Assembly (NCBI RefSeq): GCF_900104805.1
Contig: NZ_LT629751.1
Span: 1,035,001-1,099,000 of the forward strand
Direction of reading: 5' to 3'
From: Pseudomonas oryzae
Lineage (GTDB): Bacteria; Pseudomonadota; Gammaproteobacteria; Pseudomonadales; Pseudomonadaceae
Length of the DNA: 64,000 bases
Of the stretch, positions 34,569-43,799 are shown piece by piece. The notes under the pieces were generated by a model. The model did not search any database. It was not told the origin of the DNA and saw only the letters and a program-made list of their open reading frames with translations. Both the position numbers and the translations under genes were made by a program. Each line of letters starts with the position of its first letter. Positions within the stretch are counted from its first letter, which is position 1.

Positions 34569-35720
34569 ATGGCTGAAGCCTATATCGTCGACGCCCTGCG
34601 CAGCCCGACCGGCAAGCGCAAGGGCGGTCTGTCCCACGTGCACGCCATCGACCTCGGCGCCCATGCGCTGAAGGCGCTGGTCGAGCGCAACCCGATCCCG
34701 GCCCACGAGTACGACGACGTGATCTTCGGCTGCGTCGACACCATCGGCTCGCAGGCCGGCGACATCGCCCGCACCAGCTGGCTGGCCGCCGGCCTGCCGC
34801 TCAACGTGCCGGGCACCACCGTCGACCGCCAGTGCGGCTCCTCGCAGCAGGCGCTGCACTTCGCCGCCCAGGCGGTGATGAGCGGCACCCAGGACGTGGT
34901 GGCGGTCGGCGGCGTGCAGACCATGACGCAGATCCCGATCTCCTCGGCCATGCTCGCCGGCCAGCCGCTCGGCTTCCCCGATCCGTTCTCCGGCAGCAAG
35001 GGCTGGCAGGCGCGCTTCGGTGATGCGCCGGTCAACCAGTTCTACGCCGCCCAGCGCATCGCCGACCACTGGGGCATCAGCCGCGCGCAGATGGAGGCCT
35101 TCGCCCTGGAGAGCCACCAGCGCGCGCTGAGCGCCATCGCCAGCGGCCGCTTCACCCGCGAGATCGTGCCGATGGAAGGCGTCTGGTACGACGAGACGCC
35201 GCGCGAGACCACCCTGGAGAAGATGGCCAGCCTGGAGCCGGTGGGGCCGGAATACCCGTCGATCACCGCCGCGGTATCCAGCCAGACCTGCGACGCCTCG
35301 GCGGCGCTGCTGGTGGTTTCCGAGGCGGCGCTCAAGCGCTACGGCCTGACTCCGCGGGCGCGCATCCACCATATCAGCGTGCGCGGCGACGACCCGATCT
35401 GGCACCTCACCGCGCCGATCGAGGCGACCCGCCATGCGCTGAACAAGGCCGGCATGACCATGGCCGACATCGACCGCGTGGAGATCAACGAGGCGTTCGC
35501 CTCGGTGGTGATGGCCTGGGCCAAGGAGCTGGACTACGACCCGGCGCGTACCAACGCCAACGGCGGCGCCATCGCCCTCGGCCACCCGCTCGGTGCCACC
35601 GGCGCGCGGCTGATGACCACCCTGCTGCACGAGCTGGAGCGCAGCGGCGGCCGCTACGGCCTGCAGACCATGTGCGAAGGCGGCGGCCAGGCCAACGTGA
35701 CCATCATCGAAAGGCTGTAG
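34569..35720 (+). CDS. fadA6: FadA6, steroid-ring beta-ketothiolase
   Basis: A 383-residue thiolase with nucleophile Cys89 ([10 protein letters not shown]), [21 protein letters not shown] and the second cysteine in [16 protein letters not shown]. It is nearly colinear with actinobacterial FadA6, including the final ERL. It cleaves beta-ketoacyl-CoA to release acetyl-CoA after C/D-ring opening. The ATG lies 3 nt after the previous gene. A REP element follows its stop, and an SDR gene follows the REP. Confidence 0.88.
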   Translation: MAEAYIVDALRSPTGKRKGGLSHVHAIDLGAHALKALVERNPIPAHEYDDVIFGCVDTIGSQAGDIARTSWLAAGLPLNVPGTTVDRQCGSSQQALHFAAQAVMSGTQDVVAVGGVQTMTQIPISSAMLAGQPLGFPDPFSGSKGWQARFGDAPVNQFYAAQRIADHWGISRAQMEAFALESHQRALSAIASGRFTREIVPMEGVWYDETPRETTLEKMASLEPVGPEYPSITAAVSSQTCDASAALLVVSEAALKRYGLTPRARIHHISVRGDDPIWHLTAPIEATRHALNKAGMTMADIDRVEINEAFASVVMAWAKELDYDPARTNANGGAIALGHPLGATGARLMTTLLHELERSGGRYGLQTMCEGGGQANVTIIERL

Positions 35721-35740
35721 CAGCGGCTGAGCACGGGCCT

Positions 35741-35797
35741 GTAGGGGCGAATTCATTCGCCTTTGCGGCCCGGTTGGGCGAATGAATTCGCCCCTAC
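35741..35797. repeat. REP-like inverted palindrome pair within the operon
   Basis: A 57-bp pair of the standard arms between fadA6 and the SDR gene, inside what is probably a single transcription unit because I see no operator or terminator between them. It could lower downstream expression or stabilise upstream mRNA. Confidence 0.9.
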
Positions 35798-35830
35798 AGA
35801 CTGACTCCACCAGAACAAGGACAACCAACC

Positions 35831-36709
35831 ATGGCTATCTGTGCAGGAAGAACCGTGATCATCACCGGCGCCGGCGGCGGGCTGGGCCGCGCCTACGCGC
35901 TGGCCTTCGCCGCCGAGGGCGCCAACGTGGTGGTCAACGACATCCGTCAAGCCGCCGCCGAGGACGTCGCCGGCGAGATCCGCGCCGCCGGTGGGCAGGC
36001 CATCGCCAACGCCGACGACATCACCACCCTGGCCACCGCCCAGCGCATCGTCGACGCCGCCCTGGCGGCCTTCGGCGAGGTGCACGTGCTGGTCAACAAC
36101 GCCGGCATCCTGCGCGACCGCATGTTCCTCAGCCTCAGCGAAGAGGACTGGGACCTGGTCATGCAGGTGCACCTCAAGGGCCACTTCTGCCTGGCCAACA
36201 TCCTCGCCCGGCGCTGGCGCGACCAGGCCAAGGCCGGCCAGCCGGTCGACGCACGGATCATAAACACCAGCTCCGGCGCCGGCCTGCAGGGTTCGGTGGG
36301 GCAGTCCAACTACTCGGCGGCCAAGGGCGGCGTCGCCGCACTGACCCTGGTGCAGGCCGCCGAACTGGCCCGCTACGGCATCACCGCCAACGCCCTGGCC
36401 CCGGCGGCACGCACCGCGATGACCGAGAGCGCCATGGCCGAGGTGGTGAAGAAGCCCGAGGACGGCAGCTTCGACCTCTGGGCCGCGGAGAACGTCGCGC
36501 CGCTGGTGGTCTGGCTGGGCAGCGCGCAGTCGCGCCACGTCACCGGCCAGGTGTTCGAGAGCCAGGGCGGACGCATTTCCCTGGGCGACGGCTGGCGCAC
36601 CGGCGTGACCCGCGACAAGGGCGCGCGCTGGCTGCCCGAGGAGATCGGCCCGGTGGTCGACGCCATCCTCACCGAAGCGCCCAAGGCGCAGAAGGTGTGG
36701 GGGACTTGA
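35831..36709 (+). CDS. SDR-family oxidoreductase (17beta-HSD type 4 / Rv3548c-like)
   Basis: A 292-residue SDR with ITGAGGGLGRAYAL, NNAGILRDRMF, SSGAGLQGSVGQSNYSAAK and a longer C-terminus containing RHVTGQVFESQGGRISLGD. The last segment is shared by the multifunctional 17beta-HSD4/ChsB1 branch that oxidises beta-hydroxyacyl-CoA esters. It likely performs a 3-hydroxyacyl-CoA dehydrogenase step next to FadA6. AGGACAACCAACC precedes the ATG. It is the last gene before a terminator. Confidence 0.82.
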   Translation: MAICAGRTVIITGAGGGLGRAYALAFAAEGANVVVNDIRQAAAEDVAGEIRAAGGQAIANADDITTLATAQRIVDAALAAFGEVHVLVNNAGILRDRMFLSLSEEDWDLVMQVHLKGHFCLANILARRWRDQAKAGQPVDARIINTSSGAGLQGSVGQSNYSAAKGGVAALTLVQAAELARYGITANALAPAARTAMTESAMAEVVKKPEDGSFDLWAAENVAPLVVWLGSAQSRHVTGQVFESQGGRISLGDGWRTGVTRDKGARWLPEEIGPVVDAILTEAPKAQKVWGT

Positions 36710-36765
36710 GTGAAGCAGCGCCATGTCCGGCCAGTGAGCAGGGCAGGGTGGTGAATCTGCCGATG

Positions 36766-36804
36766 CGGCCAGCCACGGCAAGCGTGGCTGGCCGCTGTCG
36801 TTTT
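36766..36804 (+). terminator. Intrinsic terminator of the hsaC-ipd operon
   Basis: An 11-bp stem CGGCCAGCCAC / GTGGCTGGCCG with a 7-nt loop is followed by CTGTCGTTTTC. It lies 57 nt after the SDR stop. The remaining gap before the AraC gene has no ORF of note. Confidence 0.8.
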
Positions 36805-36996
36805 CGACGCACCGTTGCCCCGGCGGCGCGGCACCTCCGTGCGGGGCGAAGATCTTTTTCCGTACCGCTCATGCACCTGTGATTTTCACCAGCCAATGGC
36901 AGTAGACTGTCCCGCGTTTGATCGCCAGCCCGAAAATAACAACAGTAGCCCCGATGACCCCCCAGCGGCAGTCGGGGCCCATGAGAGGCTACCGTG

Positions 36997-37992
36997 ATGG
37001 ACAGTCACGCCCATTCCCTTGCGACGCGCTCGAAGAGCGGCAGGTTGCCGTTCGCCGGGCAACCCTGGTTGGTTTCCCGCGATCTCGACGAGGTGGCCGC
37101 GCTGCTCAGCAGCCAGGTCGAGGAGCGCAGCCTGCAGCCCGGTCGGCGCGGGCAGGCCGATATCCATTTCAACATGCAGGTCATGCCGCAGCTGAAACTG
37201 TTCGGCGCCGACTGGGGGCTGGAGATCGGCGTCCGTTCGCTGCCGCTGGCCAGCTGGCATGGCATCCTGCCCTTGCAGGGCGGAGTGACCAGTCGTCCGG
37301 ACGGGCAGAGCGCGGCGGCCGGCGAGCTGCTGGTGTTCACCCCCGGGCACAAGGTGGACGTGGTCTGGCACGAGGGCACCCAGGCGGTGGTGATCGCGCT
37401 GGATGCGGCTTGCCTGGTTGATCACGTCAGGCGCCAGCACTGCAGCGAAGTGGCGCGGGTGCCGGCCCAGGCGCAGCTGATCGGCCGTCAGCATCCGGCG
37501 TTGGTCAGTCTCGGCAATTTGCTCGGCCTGGTGGACCGCGAGGCCGGCAGTCCCTCGGGGCTGCTGGCCTCGCCGATCGGCCAGCAGCATCTGCAGCACT
37601 TGTTCTGCGAGAACCTGCTGAACATGATCCCTTCCCTCAGTGCCCTGCCGCAGCGCAGCCTGTTGCCCGGCACGGTGAAGCGGGTGGTGGACTTCATCCA
37701 TGCCCATCTCGATCAGCCGCTGTGCATCAGCCAGCTGGTGGCCGTCAGCGGTGCCAGCCGGCGCAGCCTGGAGCAGGCATTCCAGCGCAGCTTGGGCACC
37801 AGTCCGCAGCGCTACATCCAGCGCTGCCGGCTGGAGGCGATCCGCGAGCTGCTGCTGCGCCACCAGCCGGGCGAGCTGCAGCTGTCCGAGCTGGCCTTCC
37901 GCTGGGGTTTCGCCCAGCCCAGCCATTTCACCACGGCCTACAAACAGGCCTTCGGCGAGCTGCCTTCGCAGACCCTGGCCCGCAGGTCCTGA
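36997..37992 (+). CDS. AraC/XylS-family transcriptional regulator
   Basis: A 331-residue regulator. The N-terminal AraC-binding-2-like domain has FNMQVMPQLKLFGADWG and LPLASWHGILPLQGG. The C-terminal HTH pair is CISQLVAVSGASRRSLEQAF and LSELAFRWGFAQPSHFTTAY. AGAGGCTACC precedes; GTG 36994 is an alternative start. It stands alone, convergent to the sulfatase and downstream of the ipd operon terminator. No locus operator is visible upstream. It may regulate the sulfatase/porin genes or respond to a steroid, but this is unproven. Confidence 0.85.
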   Translation: MDSHAHSLATRSKSGRLPFAGQPWLVSRDLDEVAALLSSQVEERSLQPGRRGQADIHFNMQVMPQLKLFGADWGLEIGVRSLPLASWHGILPLQGGVTSRPDGQSAAAGELLVFTPGHKVDVVWHEGTQAVVIALDAACLVDHVRRQHCSEVARVPAQAQLIGRQHPALVSLGNLLGLVDREAGSPSGLLASPIGQQHLQHLFCENLLNMIPSLSALPQRSLLPGTVKRVVDFIHAHLDQPLCISQLVAVSGASRRSLEQAFQRSLGTSPQRYIQRCRLEAIRELLLRHQPGELQLSELAFRWGFAQPSHFTTAYKQAFGELPSQTLARRS

Positions 37993-38036
37993 ATCCGGTG
38001 GGGCCGGTCCCGCCGCGCTCTCCGTGCTTGTCCCCC

Positions 38037-38078
38037 GAAAATGCGACACCCCCGCGAGGAGATACTCGCGGGGGTGTC
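38037..38078 (-). terminator. Strong hairpin between convergent AraC and sulfatase genes
   Basis: A perfect 14-bp stem GACACCCCCGCGAG / CTCGCGGGGGTGTC with a 6-nt loop. On the minus strand it is followed by GCATTTTCGG, so it terminates the sulfatase transcript. It may also serve the AraC gene, though no T-run follows on the plus strand. Confidence 0.88.
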
Positions 38079-38096
38079 ATGGGTGTTGCCGGGGGG

Positions 38097-39767
38097 TTAC
38101 TTGAAGCAGTGGTCGTAGAGGCAGGTCTCGAAGCCGTACTTGATCTTCACCGGGCCGAGCAGCACGTTGTTGCGCTGCACGTAGGCTTCCCACTCCTGGG
38201 TCAGTTCGGCCAGCTTGGCCGGCTCCTGTCTGGCCAGGTCATGGGCCTCGACCGGGTCCTTGGCCAGGTTGTACAGCTGCCACTGCCCGGTGCCGTAGGG
38301 CGCGGTCATCCAGGTCATCTTCCAGTCACCCTTGCGCAGGGCGCGGCGGCCGAACAGTTCCCAGCCCACGGCGCGCTCGGGCATCGCCTGGCCGTGCAGG
38401 CCCGGCAGCATGGACACGCCCTGCATGGGCTGGACCTCGCGGCCGCGGAACTGCGTGCCGGGGTGCTTGACTCCGGCCAGCTCGAGGATGGTCGGCATGA
38501 CGTCCATCACGTGGAAGAACTGGCCGTTCAGCTGGCCGGCCTGCGCCTTCAGGCTGGGGTGGCTGACGATCACCGGCACCGTGGTGCCGCCCTGGCTGGT
38601 GAAGCCCTTGAAGAACGGGAAGGGCGTGGCACCGACCTGCGCCCACTGCGCGCCGTAGTCGATGTAGGAGCCCTTGCGGCCCATGTTCTGCAGGCTGTTG
38701 TCGAAGTCCTTGGCCATCCATTCGCGGTTGCCCGGCAGGTCGATGGGGCTGTTGCCGTCGGCGCCGTTGTCGGACATGAACAGCACGAAGGTGTTGTCCA
38801 GCTTGCCACTCTGGCGCAGGTAGTCGAGCAGGCGGCCGATGTGATGGTCCATGTTGTCGACCATCGCGGCGTACACCTCCATGCTGCGCGCCTCGCGCTG
38901 GCGCTCCTCCTCGCTGAGCTGTTCCCAGGTCGGCAGGCCACCCGCCATCGGTGTGTTGGCGCTGACCCCCTTGGGCACTATGCCCAGATCCTGCATGCGC
39001 TTCAGGCGCTGCTGGCGCAGGGCCTCGTAGCCCTCGGCGTAGCGACCCTGGTACTTGTCGATCCACTGGTCCGGGGCGTGCAGCGGCCAGTGCGGCGCTG
39101 TGTAGGAGAGCACGGCCATGAACGGCTTGCCTGCGGCCTTGTCCTTCTCGATGTAGTCGATCAGGCGGTCGGTGTAGAACTCGCTGGAGAAGAAGCCCTT
39201 GGGCACCTCGACCTGCTTGCCGTCTTCGCGGTAGATGGCCTTGGGATCGACGCTGATGATCGCCTTCTGGTCGTCGAAGTGGCTGGCGCCGCCCTGCACC
39301 AGGATGAACGAGCGGTCGAAGCCGCGCGCCTTGGGGCTGAGTTCCTCGGTGCGACCCAGGTGCCACTTGCCGGTGGTGTAGGTGTTGTAGCCGGCATCCT
39401 GCATCACCTCGGCGAGGTTGGCGACGCGCTGGTTCAGGTAGCCCTCGTAGCCCGGCTGGCCCTTCTGGAAGTCCTGAGTCAGTTCGCCCATGTTGCCCAA
39501 GCCCGCCTGGTGGCTGTCGGTGCCGCTGAGCAGCATCGAGCGGGTCGGCGAGCAGGTCGGCGCGGCCTGGAAGTTGGTCAGGCGCACGCCCTCGCTGGCC
39601 AGGGCGTCGAGGTTGGGCGTCGCGATCTCGCCGCCGAAGCTGCCCAGGTCGCTGTAGCCCAGGTCGTCGGCGACGATGATCAGGAAGTTCGGCTTCTCGG
39701 CGGCCTGACTGCTCAGACTGACAAGGCCGGTGATGCAGAGCGCCAGGCTCAGGTGCCTCAGGTTCAT
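38097..39767 (-). CDS. Exported arylsulfatase
   Basis: A 556-residue sulfatase with a signal peptide (1-22) ending in SQAA. The sulfatase motif C72-S-P-T-R76, whose cysteine becomes formylglycine, is present, with Asp34-Asp35 for calcium and GKWHLG. It hydrolyses an organic sulfate ester, releasing sulfate in the periplasm. Steroid or bile-acid sulfates are a reasonable substrate in this locus but not proven. ATG 39767 gives the signal peptide with AAGGAC upstream; the frame to 39800 adds a poor N-terminus. It forms a minus-strand unit with the upstream porin. Confidence 0.87.
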   Translation of the reverse strand: MNLRHLSLALCITGLVSLSSQAAEKPNFLIIVADDLGYSDLGSFGGEIATPNLDALASEGVRLTNFQAAPTCSPTRSMLLSGTDSHQAGLGNMGELTQDFQKGQPGYEGYLNQRVANLAEVMQDAGYNTYTTGKWHLGRTEELSPKARGFDRSFILVQGGASHFDDQKAIISVDPKAIYREDGKQVEVPKGFFSSEFYTDRLIDYIEKDKAAGKPFMAVLSYTAPHWPLHAPDQWIDKYQGRYAEGYEALRQQRLKRMQDLGIVPKGVSANTPMAGGLPTWEQLSEEERQREARSMEVYAAMVDNMDHHIGRLLDYLRQSGKLDNTFVLFMSDNGADGNSPIDLPGNREWMAKDFDNSLQNMGRKGSYIDYGAQWAQVGATPFPFFKGFTSQGGTTVPVIVSHPSLKAQAGQLNGQFFHVMDVMPTILELAGVKHPGTQFRGREVQPMQGVSMLPGLHGQAMPERAVGWELFGRRALRKGDWKMTWMTAPYGTGQWQLYNLAKDPVEAHDLARQEPAKLAELTQEWEAYVQRNNVLLGPVKIKYGFETCLYDHCFK

Positions 39768-39839
39768 GGTGGAGTCCTTCTTCTTGTTGTTGGTGGCCAT
39801 GGCTGGCCGGATCGCACTCGAGGGGGTGTGGCAGTCGAC

Positions 39840-41168
39840 CTACCAGAGTTTCCAGGTGTAGGTGGCGATCAGCCGGTTCTCGTCGTAGTCGCTGCCGTGC
39901 TCGAACTTGGCGTCGATGTTCATCCAGGCGAGGCCGACGCCCTTGAGCGGGCCGCTCTGCACCACGTAGCTCAGCAACAGGTCGCGCTCGGTCTCGCTCG
40001 AATCGCTGAGGTTGCCGCCACGATCGATGCCGCTGCCGCGGATGTAGCGGGTCATCAGCTGCAGCCCCGGCACGCCGAGCGCGGCGAAGTCGTAGTCGTA
40101 GCGCGCCTGCCAGGAGCCCTCGTTCGCCCGGATGAAGGCCACCGCCGACCAGTTCACCAGCCAGGGCTGCGGGGTGAAGCCGTTCAGGGTGGGGAAGGCG
40201 CTGTCGCCGAGCATGCGCTGGTAGGCGAGGGTGAAGGTGTTGCCGCCCTTCTTCAGGGCGGCGAGCAGGCCGTAGGCGCGATTGTCGATGTCGCCGTACA
40301 GTGCGTCGCCATCCTCGCGGTTGTCGTAGTAGCGCAGGTCGGTCTTCAGAGAGTAGCCATCGCCGAAGGCCAGGGTGCGCGACAGGCCCAGGTAGTGCTG
40401 CTGGTAGATGTCTTCCAGCTGGCCATAAAAGTAGGTGGCCGACAGGCTCGGGGTGAAGGCGTAGGTGCCGCCGGCGAAGTTCAGCCCGTCGCTCGGGTGG
40501 CGCGGACCGTTGGGGCGGGTGAACAGGTACAGCTTCTCGTGATCGGAGGACTGGCGGGTGCTGATCTCGTTGAAGCGGCCGGCGGTGAGGCTTAGCCCGT
40601 CGATTTCCTGCGAGGCGATCTGGAAACCGTGGAAGGTGCTGACCAGCTGGCGGGAATCGTCGAAGTGGGCGACCGGCAGGCGCGGGCGATGTTCGCCGAC
40701 GGTCAGCTCGGTCTTCGAGTAGCGCACCTTGGCGGTCAGCGCCGAGCGGCCGTAGTCCTGCACCTGCTCGCCCTTGCTGGCGTCGTAGGGCAGCACGGTA
40801 TCCGGCCCGCGTCCGCCGCCGCCGTCGAGGCGGTAGGCGTATTGCGCCGAGGCATCCAGGCCGAACTGCAGCGGACCCTCGGTGTAGCCGGACTGGAAGC
40901 GCAGGTCGAAGCCCTGGCTCCAGCTGCCCACCCGGGAGATCGGCGCGGCGTCGCCGCGGAAGTCGCGATCCAGATAGAAGTTGCGCAGGCCGAGGTTGAG
41001 CTGGCTGTCCTCGACGAAGTCGGCGTGGGCCGCCAGCGGGCAGAGCATGCCGAGCAGGCTGGCCGCCCTGACGCAGGCCGCCGCCCGGCTGAGCGGGCCG
41101 GGCGTCCGGCGCTGTCGGGCGACGCCGGGGCGTGGAATGGCGATGGAACGCATGACGGTTGTGGCCAT
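39840..41168 (-). CDS. OprD-family outer-membrane porin
   Basis: A 442-residue OprD porin with signal peptide and the family start FVEDSQLNLGLRNFYLDRDFR-type text after AHA, many alternating amphipathic strands, MLGDSAFP and a C-terminal aromatic residue (TWKLW). OprD channels take up amino acids, carboxylates and similar small anions. With the downstream sulfatase, uptake of a sulfate ester or its product is the inference. ATG 41168 has GGAGATTTCC upstream; ATG 41153 is an alternative. Divergent from the octaheme cytochrome gene across about 190 nt. Confidence 0.85.
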   Translation of the reverse strand: MATTVMRSIAIPRPGVARQRRTPGPLSRAAACVRAASLLGMLCPLAAHADFVEDSQLNLGLRNFYLDRDFRGDAAPISRVGSWSQGFDLRFQSGYTEGPLQFGLDASAQYAYRLDGGGGRGPDTVLPYDASKGEQVQDYGRSALTAKVRYSKTELTVGEHRPRLPVAHFDDSRQLVSTFHGFQIASQEIDGLSLTAGRFNEISTRQSSDHEKLYLFTRPNGPRHPSDGLNFAGGTYAFTPSLSATYFYGQLEDIYQQHYLGLSRTLAFGDGYSLKTDLRYYDNREDGDALYGDIDNRAYGLLAALKKGGNTFTLAYQRMLGDSAFPTLNGFTPQPWLVNWSAVAFIRANEGSWQARYDYDFAALGVPGLQLMTRYIRGSGIDRGGNLSDSSETERDLLLSYVVQSGPLKGVGLAWMNIDAKFEHGSDYDENRLIATYTWKLW

Positions 41169-41356
41169 GGAAATCTCCGCAGGGGTCTTGTTGTTGTTGT
41201 CCCGGGGCCAGTATTTCCAAGGCGCTTCGCCGACCGTTATCCGCTGCGCGCAAGCGCTGGCGTGACAGCGCAGCTATCGTTCGCCGGGCCTGTTCGACGC
41301 GCGGCCGCGCCGGCAGCATGGGCCTCACACCCTCCATGTCAGCCCGGATGATCGCC

Positions 41357-43687
41357 ATGCCGAACGCGCCACGCCTGTCCATCGCCTGCCGTCCGCTGTC
41401 GGGCCGGCTCCTGCTCGCGCTTGCCGTGTGGCTGCTGGTCGGGCTGCTCGGCTGGCCGCGGCCGCTGCTGGCCGCCGACTCCGGCGCGGGGGCGCCGGTG
41501 CATGTCGGCAGCCAGGCCTGCGCGGACTGCCATGGCGAGCAGTTCCAGGCCTGGCAGGGCTCGCAGCACGCCCGTGCCATGCAGCACGCGACGGGCGACA
41601 CGGTGCTCGGCGACTTCGCCGACGCCACCTTCAGCTATGCGGGGATCGAGTCGCGCTTCTTTCGCCGCGACGGGCGTTTCTTCGTACGTACCGACGGCCC
41701 GGACGGCCGGCTGAGCGACTACGAGATCCGCTACACCTTCGGCGTCGAGCCGCTGCAGCAGTACCTGGTGGAATTTCCCGACGGCCGCCTGCAGGCGCTG
41801 TCCATCGCCTGGGACAGCCGCCCGGCCAGTGCCGGCGGGCAGCGCTGGTTCCACCTCTACCCCGACGAAGCGGTCGACCACCGCGACGAGCTGCACTGGA
41901 CCCGGCCGGCGCAGAACTGGAACCACATGTGCGCCGACTGCCACTCGACCGCCCTGCGCAAGGGCTACGATGCGCAGCGCGACCGCTTCGCCACGCGCTG
42001 GGCCGAGCTGAACGTCGGCTGCGAGGCGTGCCATGGTCCCGGCTCGCGGCATCTGGACTGGGCGCGCGGGGCAGGGGAGATCCCGCACCAGGGCCTGACC
42101 CTGCTGCTCGACGAGCGCCGCGGCAGCGGCTGGCGCGGTGCCGTCGAGCAGCTCACCGCCCGGCGCGACCCGCTCTCGCAGGGGGAGAGCAAGGAGCAGG
42201 AGGTCTGCGCGCAATGCCACTCGCGGCGCAGCCAGATCGCCGAGGGCTACCAGCCCGGCAAGCGGCTGCTCGACCACTACAGCCCGGCGCTGCTCGAACT
42301 CGGCCTCTATCACGTCGACGGCCAGCAGCGCGAGGAGGTGTTCGTCTCCGGCTCCTTCGCGCAGAGCCGGATGCACGCGGCGGGCGTGACCTGCAGCGAT
42401 TGCCACGAGCCGCACGGGCAGAAACTGCGCGCGCAGGGCAATGCGCTCTGCGCCCAGTGCCACCTGCCAAGCCACTTCGACAGTCCCAAACACCACTTCC
42501 ACCCGGCGGGCTCGCCGGGAGCGCAGTGCGTGAGCTGCCACATGCCGCAGACCACCTACATGGTCGTCGATCCGCGCCGCGACCACAGCCTGCGCATTCC
42601 GCGTCCCGAGCTGAGCGCCCGTCTGGGCACGCCCAACGCCTGCAACGCCTGCCACAGCGGGGAGTCGGCCGAATGGGCGGCGCAGGCGATCCGCGAGCAC
42701 CACCCCAATCCGGCCGAAGGCTTCCAGCGCTTCGCCGAGGTCTGGGCGGCGGCCGAGCACAACGCCCCCGGCGCCTCGACGGGGCTGGCAGGGCTGCTGA
42801 CCAATCCGGCGCAACCGGCGCTGGTACGCGCCAGCTCCACCGCGCGCCTGCGCCAGCCCGGCCGGGCGGAGGACTGGCAGGCCCTGCGCCAGGCGCTCGG
42901 CGATCCCAGCCCGCTGGTGCGCCGGGCCGCGCTCGGCTCGCTCGAAGGGCTGCCGCCGGGGCCGCGCGGCGAGTGGCTGGCGCCGCTGCTCAGCGATCCA
43001 TTGCAAAGCGTGCGCAGCGAAGCGGCCCGGCTGCTCGCCGACGTGCCGCTGCCGCAGGCCCGCCAGGCAGATTTCGAGCGCGCGCTGGGCGAGTACGAAG
43101 CCCAGCTGCAGCTGAACGCCGACCGCGCCGAGGGGCGCAGCGAACTGGCCCGCCTGCGCCGTCGCCAGGGGCGCGAGGCGGAGGCCGCGGAGCAGCTGCA
43201 GGCGGCCCTGCGCCTCGATCCGCTGTATCAGCCGGCCTACCTGGAGTTCGCCGAACTGCACCGCGGCGCCGGGCGCGAGGCGCAGGCCGAGGCGCTGCTG
43301 CGCGAGGGGCTGGCGCTGCGCCCGCAGGCCGCGCTGCTGCACTACTCGCTGGGCCTCAGCCTGGTGCGCCAGCAGCGCCGGGACGAGGCGCTCGAGCACC
43401 TGCGGCAGGCGCAGCAGCTGGCGCCGGACGATCCCCGCTTCGCCTTCGCGCTGGCCCTGGCGCTGCATCCCGGCGCTCCCGTGCAGGCGCTGGCGGTGGT
43501 GGAGAAGGTCCTGCAGGCACGCCCGCACGAGGCGGACCTGCTCTGGCTGGCCGGCGTCTACAGCCTGGAACAGGGCAAGCCGGCCGCCGCCGTCGCCTAT
43601 GCCGAGCGGCTGCTGGCGGTCAGCCCCGGCTCGCCCAGGGCCACGGCCCTGTTGCGCCAGGCGAGAAGCCGGGCGACGGCGGAGTGA
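41357..43687 (+). CDS. Octaheme c-type cytochrome with HEAT/TPR C-terminus
   Basis: A 776-residue exported protein. Signal peptide is about residues 1-42. The first half holds eight CxxCH heme motifs: CADCH twice, CEACH, CAQCH twice, CSDCH, CVSCH and CNACH. The second half has a HEAT-like segment (SPLVRRAALGSL) and TPR repeats. It resembles multiheme cytochrome c554/NrfA-type proteins with TPRs; electron carrier or reductase activity is likely, but partners are unknown. I place the start at ATG 41357 with moderate confidence (41336 and 41348 are alternatives). It precedes an operator and ipdF, but no operator lies before it. Confidence 0.8.
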   Translation: MPNAPRLSIACRPLSGRLLLALAVWLLVGLLGWPRPLLAADSGAGAPVHVGSQACADCHGEQFQAWQGSQHARAMQHATGDTVLGDFADATFSYAGIESRFFRRDGRFFVRTDGPDGRLSDYEIRYTFGVEPLQQYLVEFPDGRLQALSIAWDSRPASAGGQRWFHLYPDEAVDHRDELHWTRPAQNWNHMCADCHSTALRKGYDAQRDRFATRWAELNVGCEACHGPGSRHLDWARGAGEIPHQGLTLLLDERRGSGWRGAVEQLTARRDPLSQGESKEQEVCAQCHSRRSQIAEGYQPGKRLLDHYSPALLELGLYHVDGQQREEVFVSGSFAQSRMHAAGVTCSDCHEPHGQKLRAQGNALCAQCHLPSHFDSPKHHFHPAGSPGAQCVSCHMPQTTYMVVDPRRDHSLRIPRPELSARLGTPNACNACHSGESAEWAAQAIREHHPNPAEGFQRFAEVWAAAEHNAPGASTGLAGLLTNPAQPALVRASSTARLRQPGRAEDWQALRQALGDPSPLVRRAALGSLEGLPPGPRGEWLAPLLSDPLQSVRSEAARLLADVPLPQARQADFERALGEYEAQLQLNADRAEGRSELARLRRRQGREAEAAEQLQAALRLDPLYQPAYLEFAELHRGAGREAQAEALLREGLALRPQAALLHYSLGLSLVRQQRRDEALEHLRQAQQLAPDDPRFAFALALALHPGAPVQALAVVEKVLQARPHEADLLWLAGVYSLEQGKPAAAVAYAERLLAVSPGSPRATALLRQARSRATAE

Positions 43688-43721
43688 TGAAGGGGCATGG
43701 TTGCGCCCAGGAGGGCCCAGC

Positions 43722-43766
43722 CCCGTCCGTTTTGACGATGTGAGGCCCTAGAGCGCCCCGTATACC
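43722..43766 (+). promoter_or_regulatory. Operator dyad and -10-like hexamer before ipdF operon
   Basis: CCCGTC-CGTTTT-GACGAT (43722-43739). TATACC lies 21 nt downstream at 43761-43766, the best -10 match of the set. The dyad ends 60 nt before the ipdF start. Confidence 0.72.
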
Positions 43767-43799
43767 TGTGGCAGACCCTTCACCAACGAGGTTTCTGCC

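Noticed and set aside
37722-40595. 957-codon plus-strand frame across the sulfatase and porin
   Set aside because: It is a shadow of two genuine minus-strand genes with signal peptides and motifs; the product is compositionally biased and starts inside the AraC gene.
41339-43528. 729-codon minus-strand frame opposite the octaheme cytochrome
   Set aside because: The plus strand shows eight CxxCH motifs and a signal peptide; the antisense product is biased and featureless.
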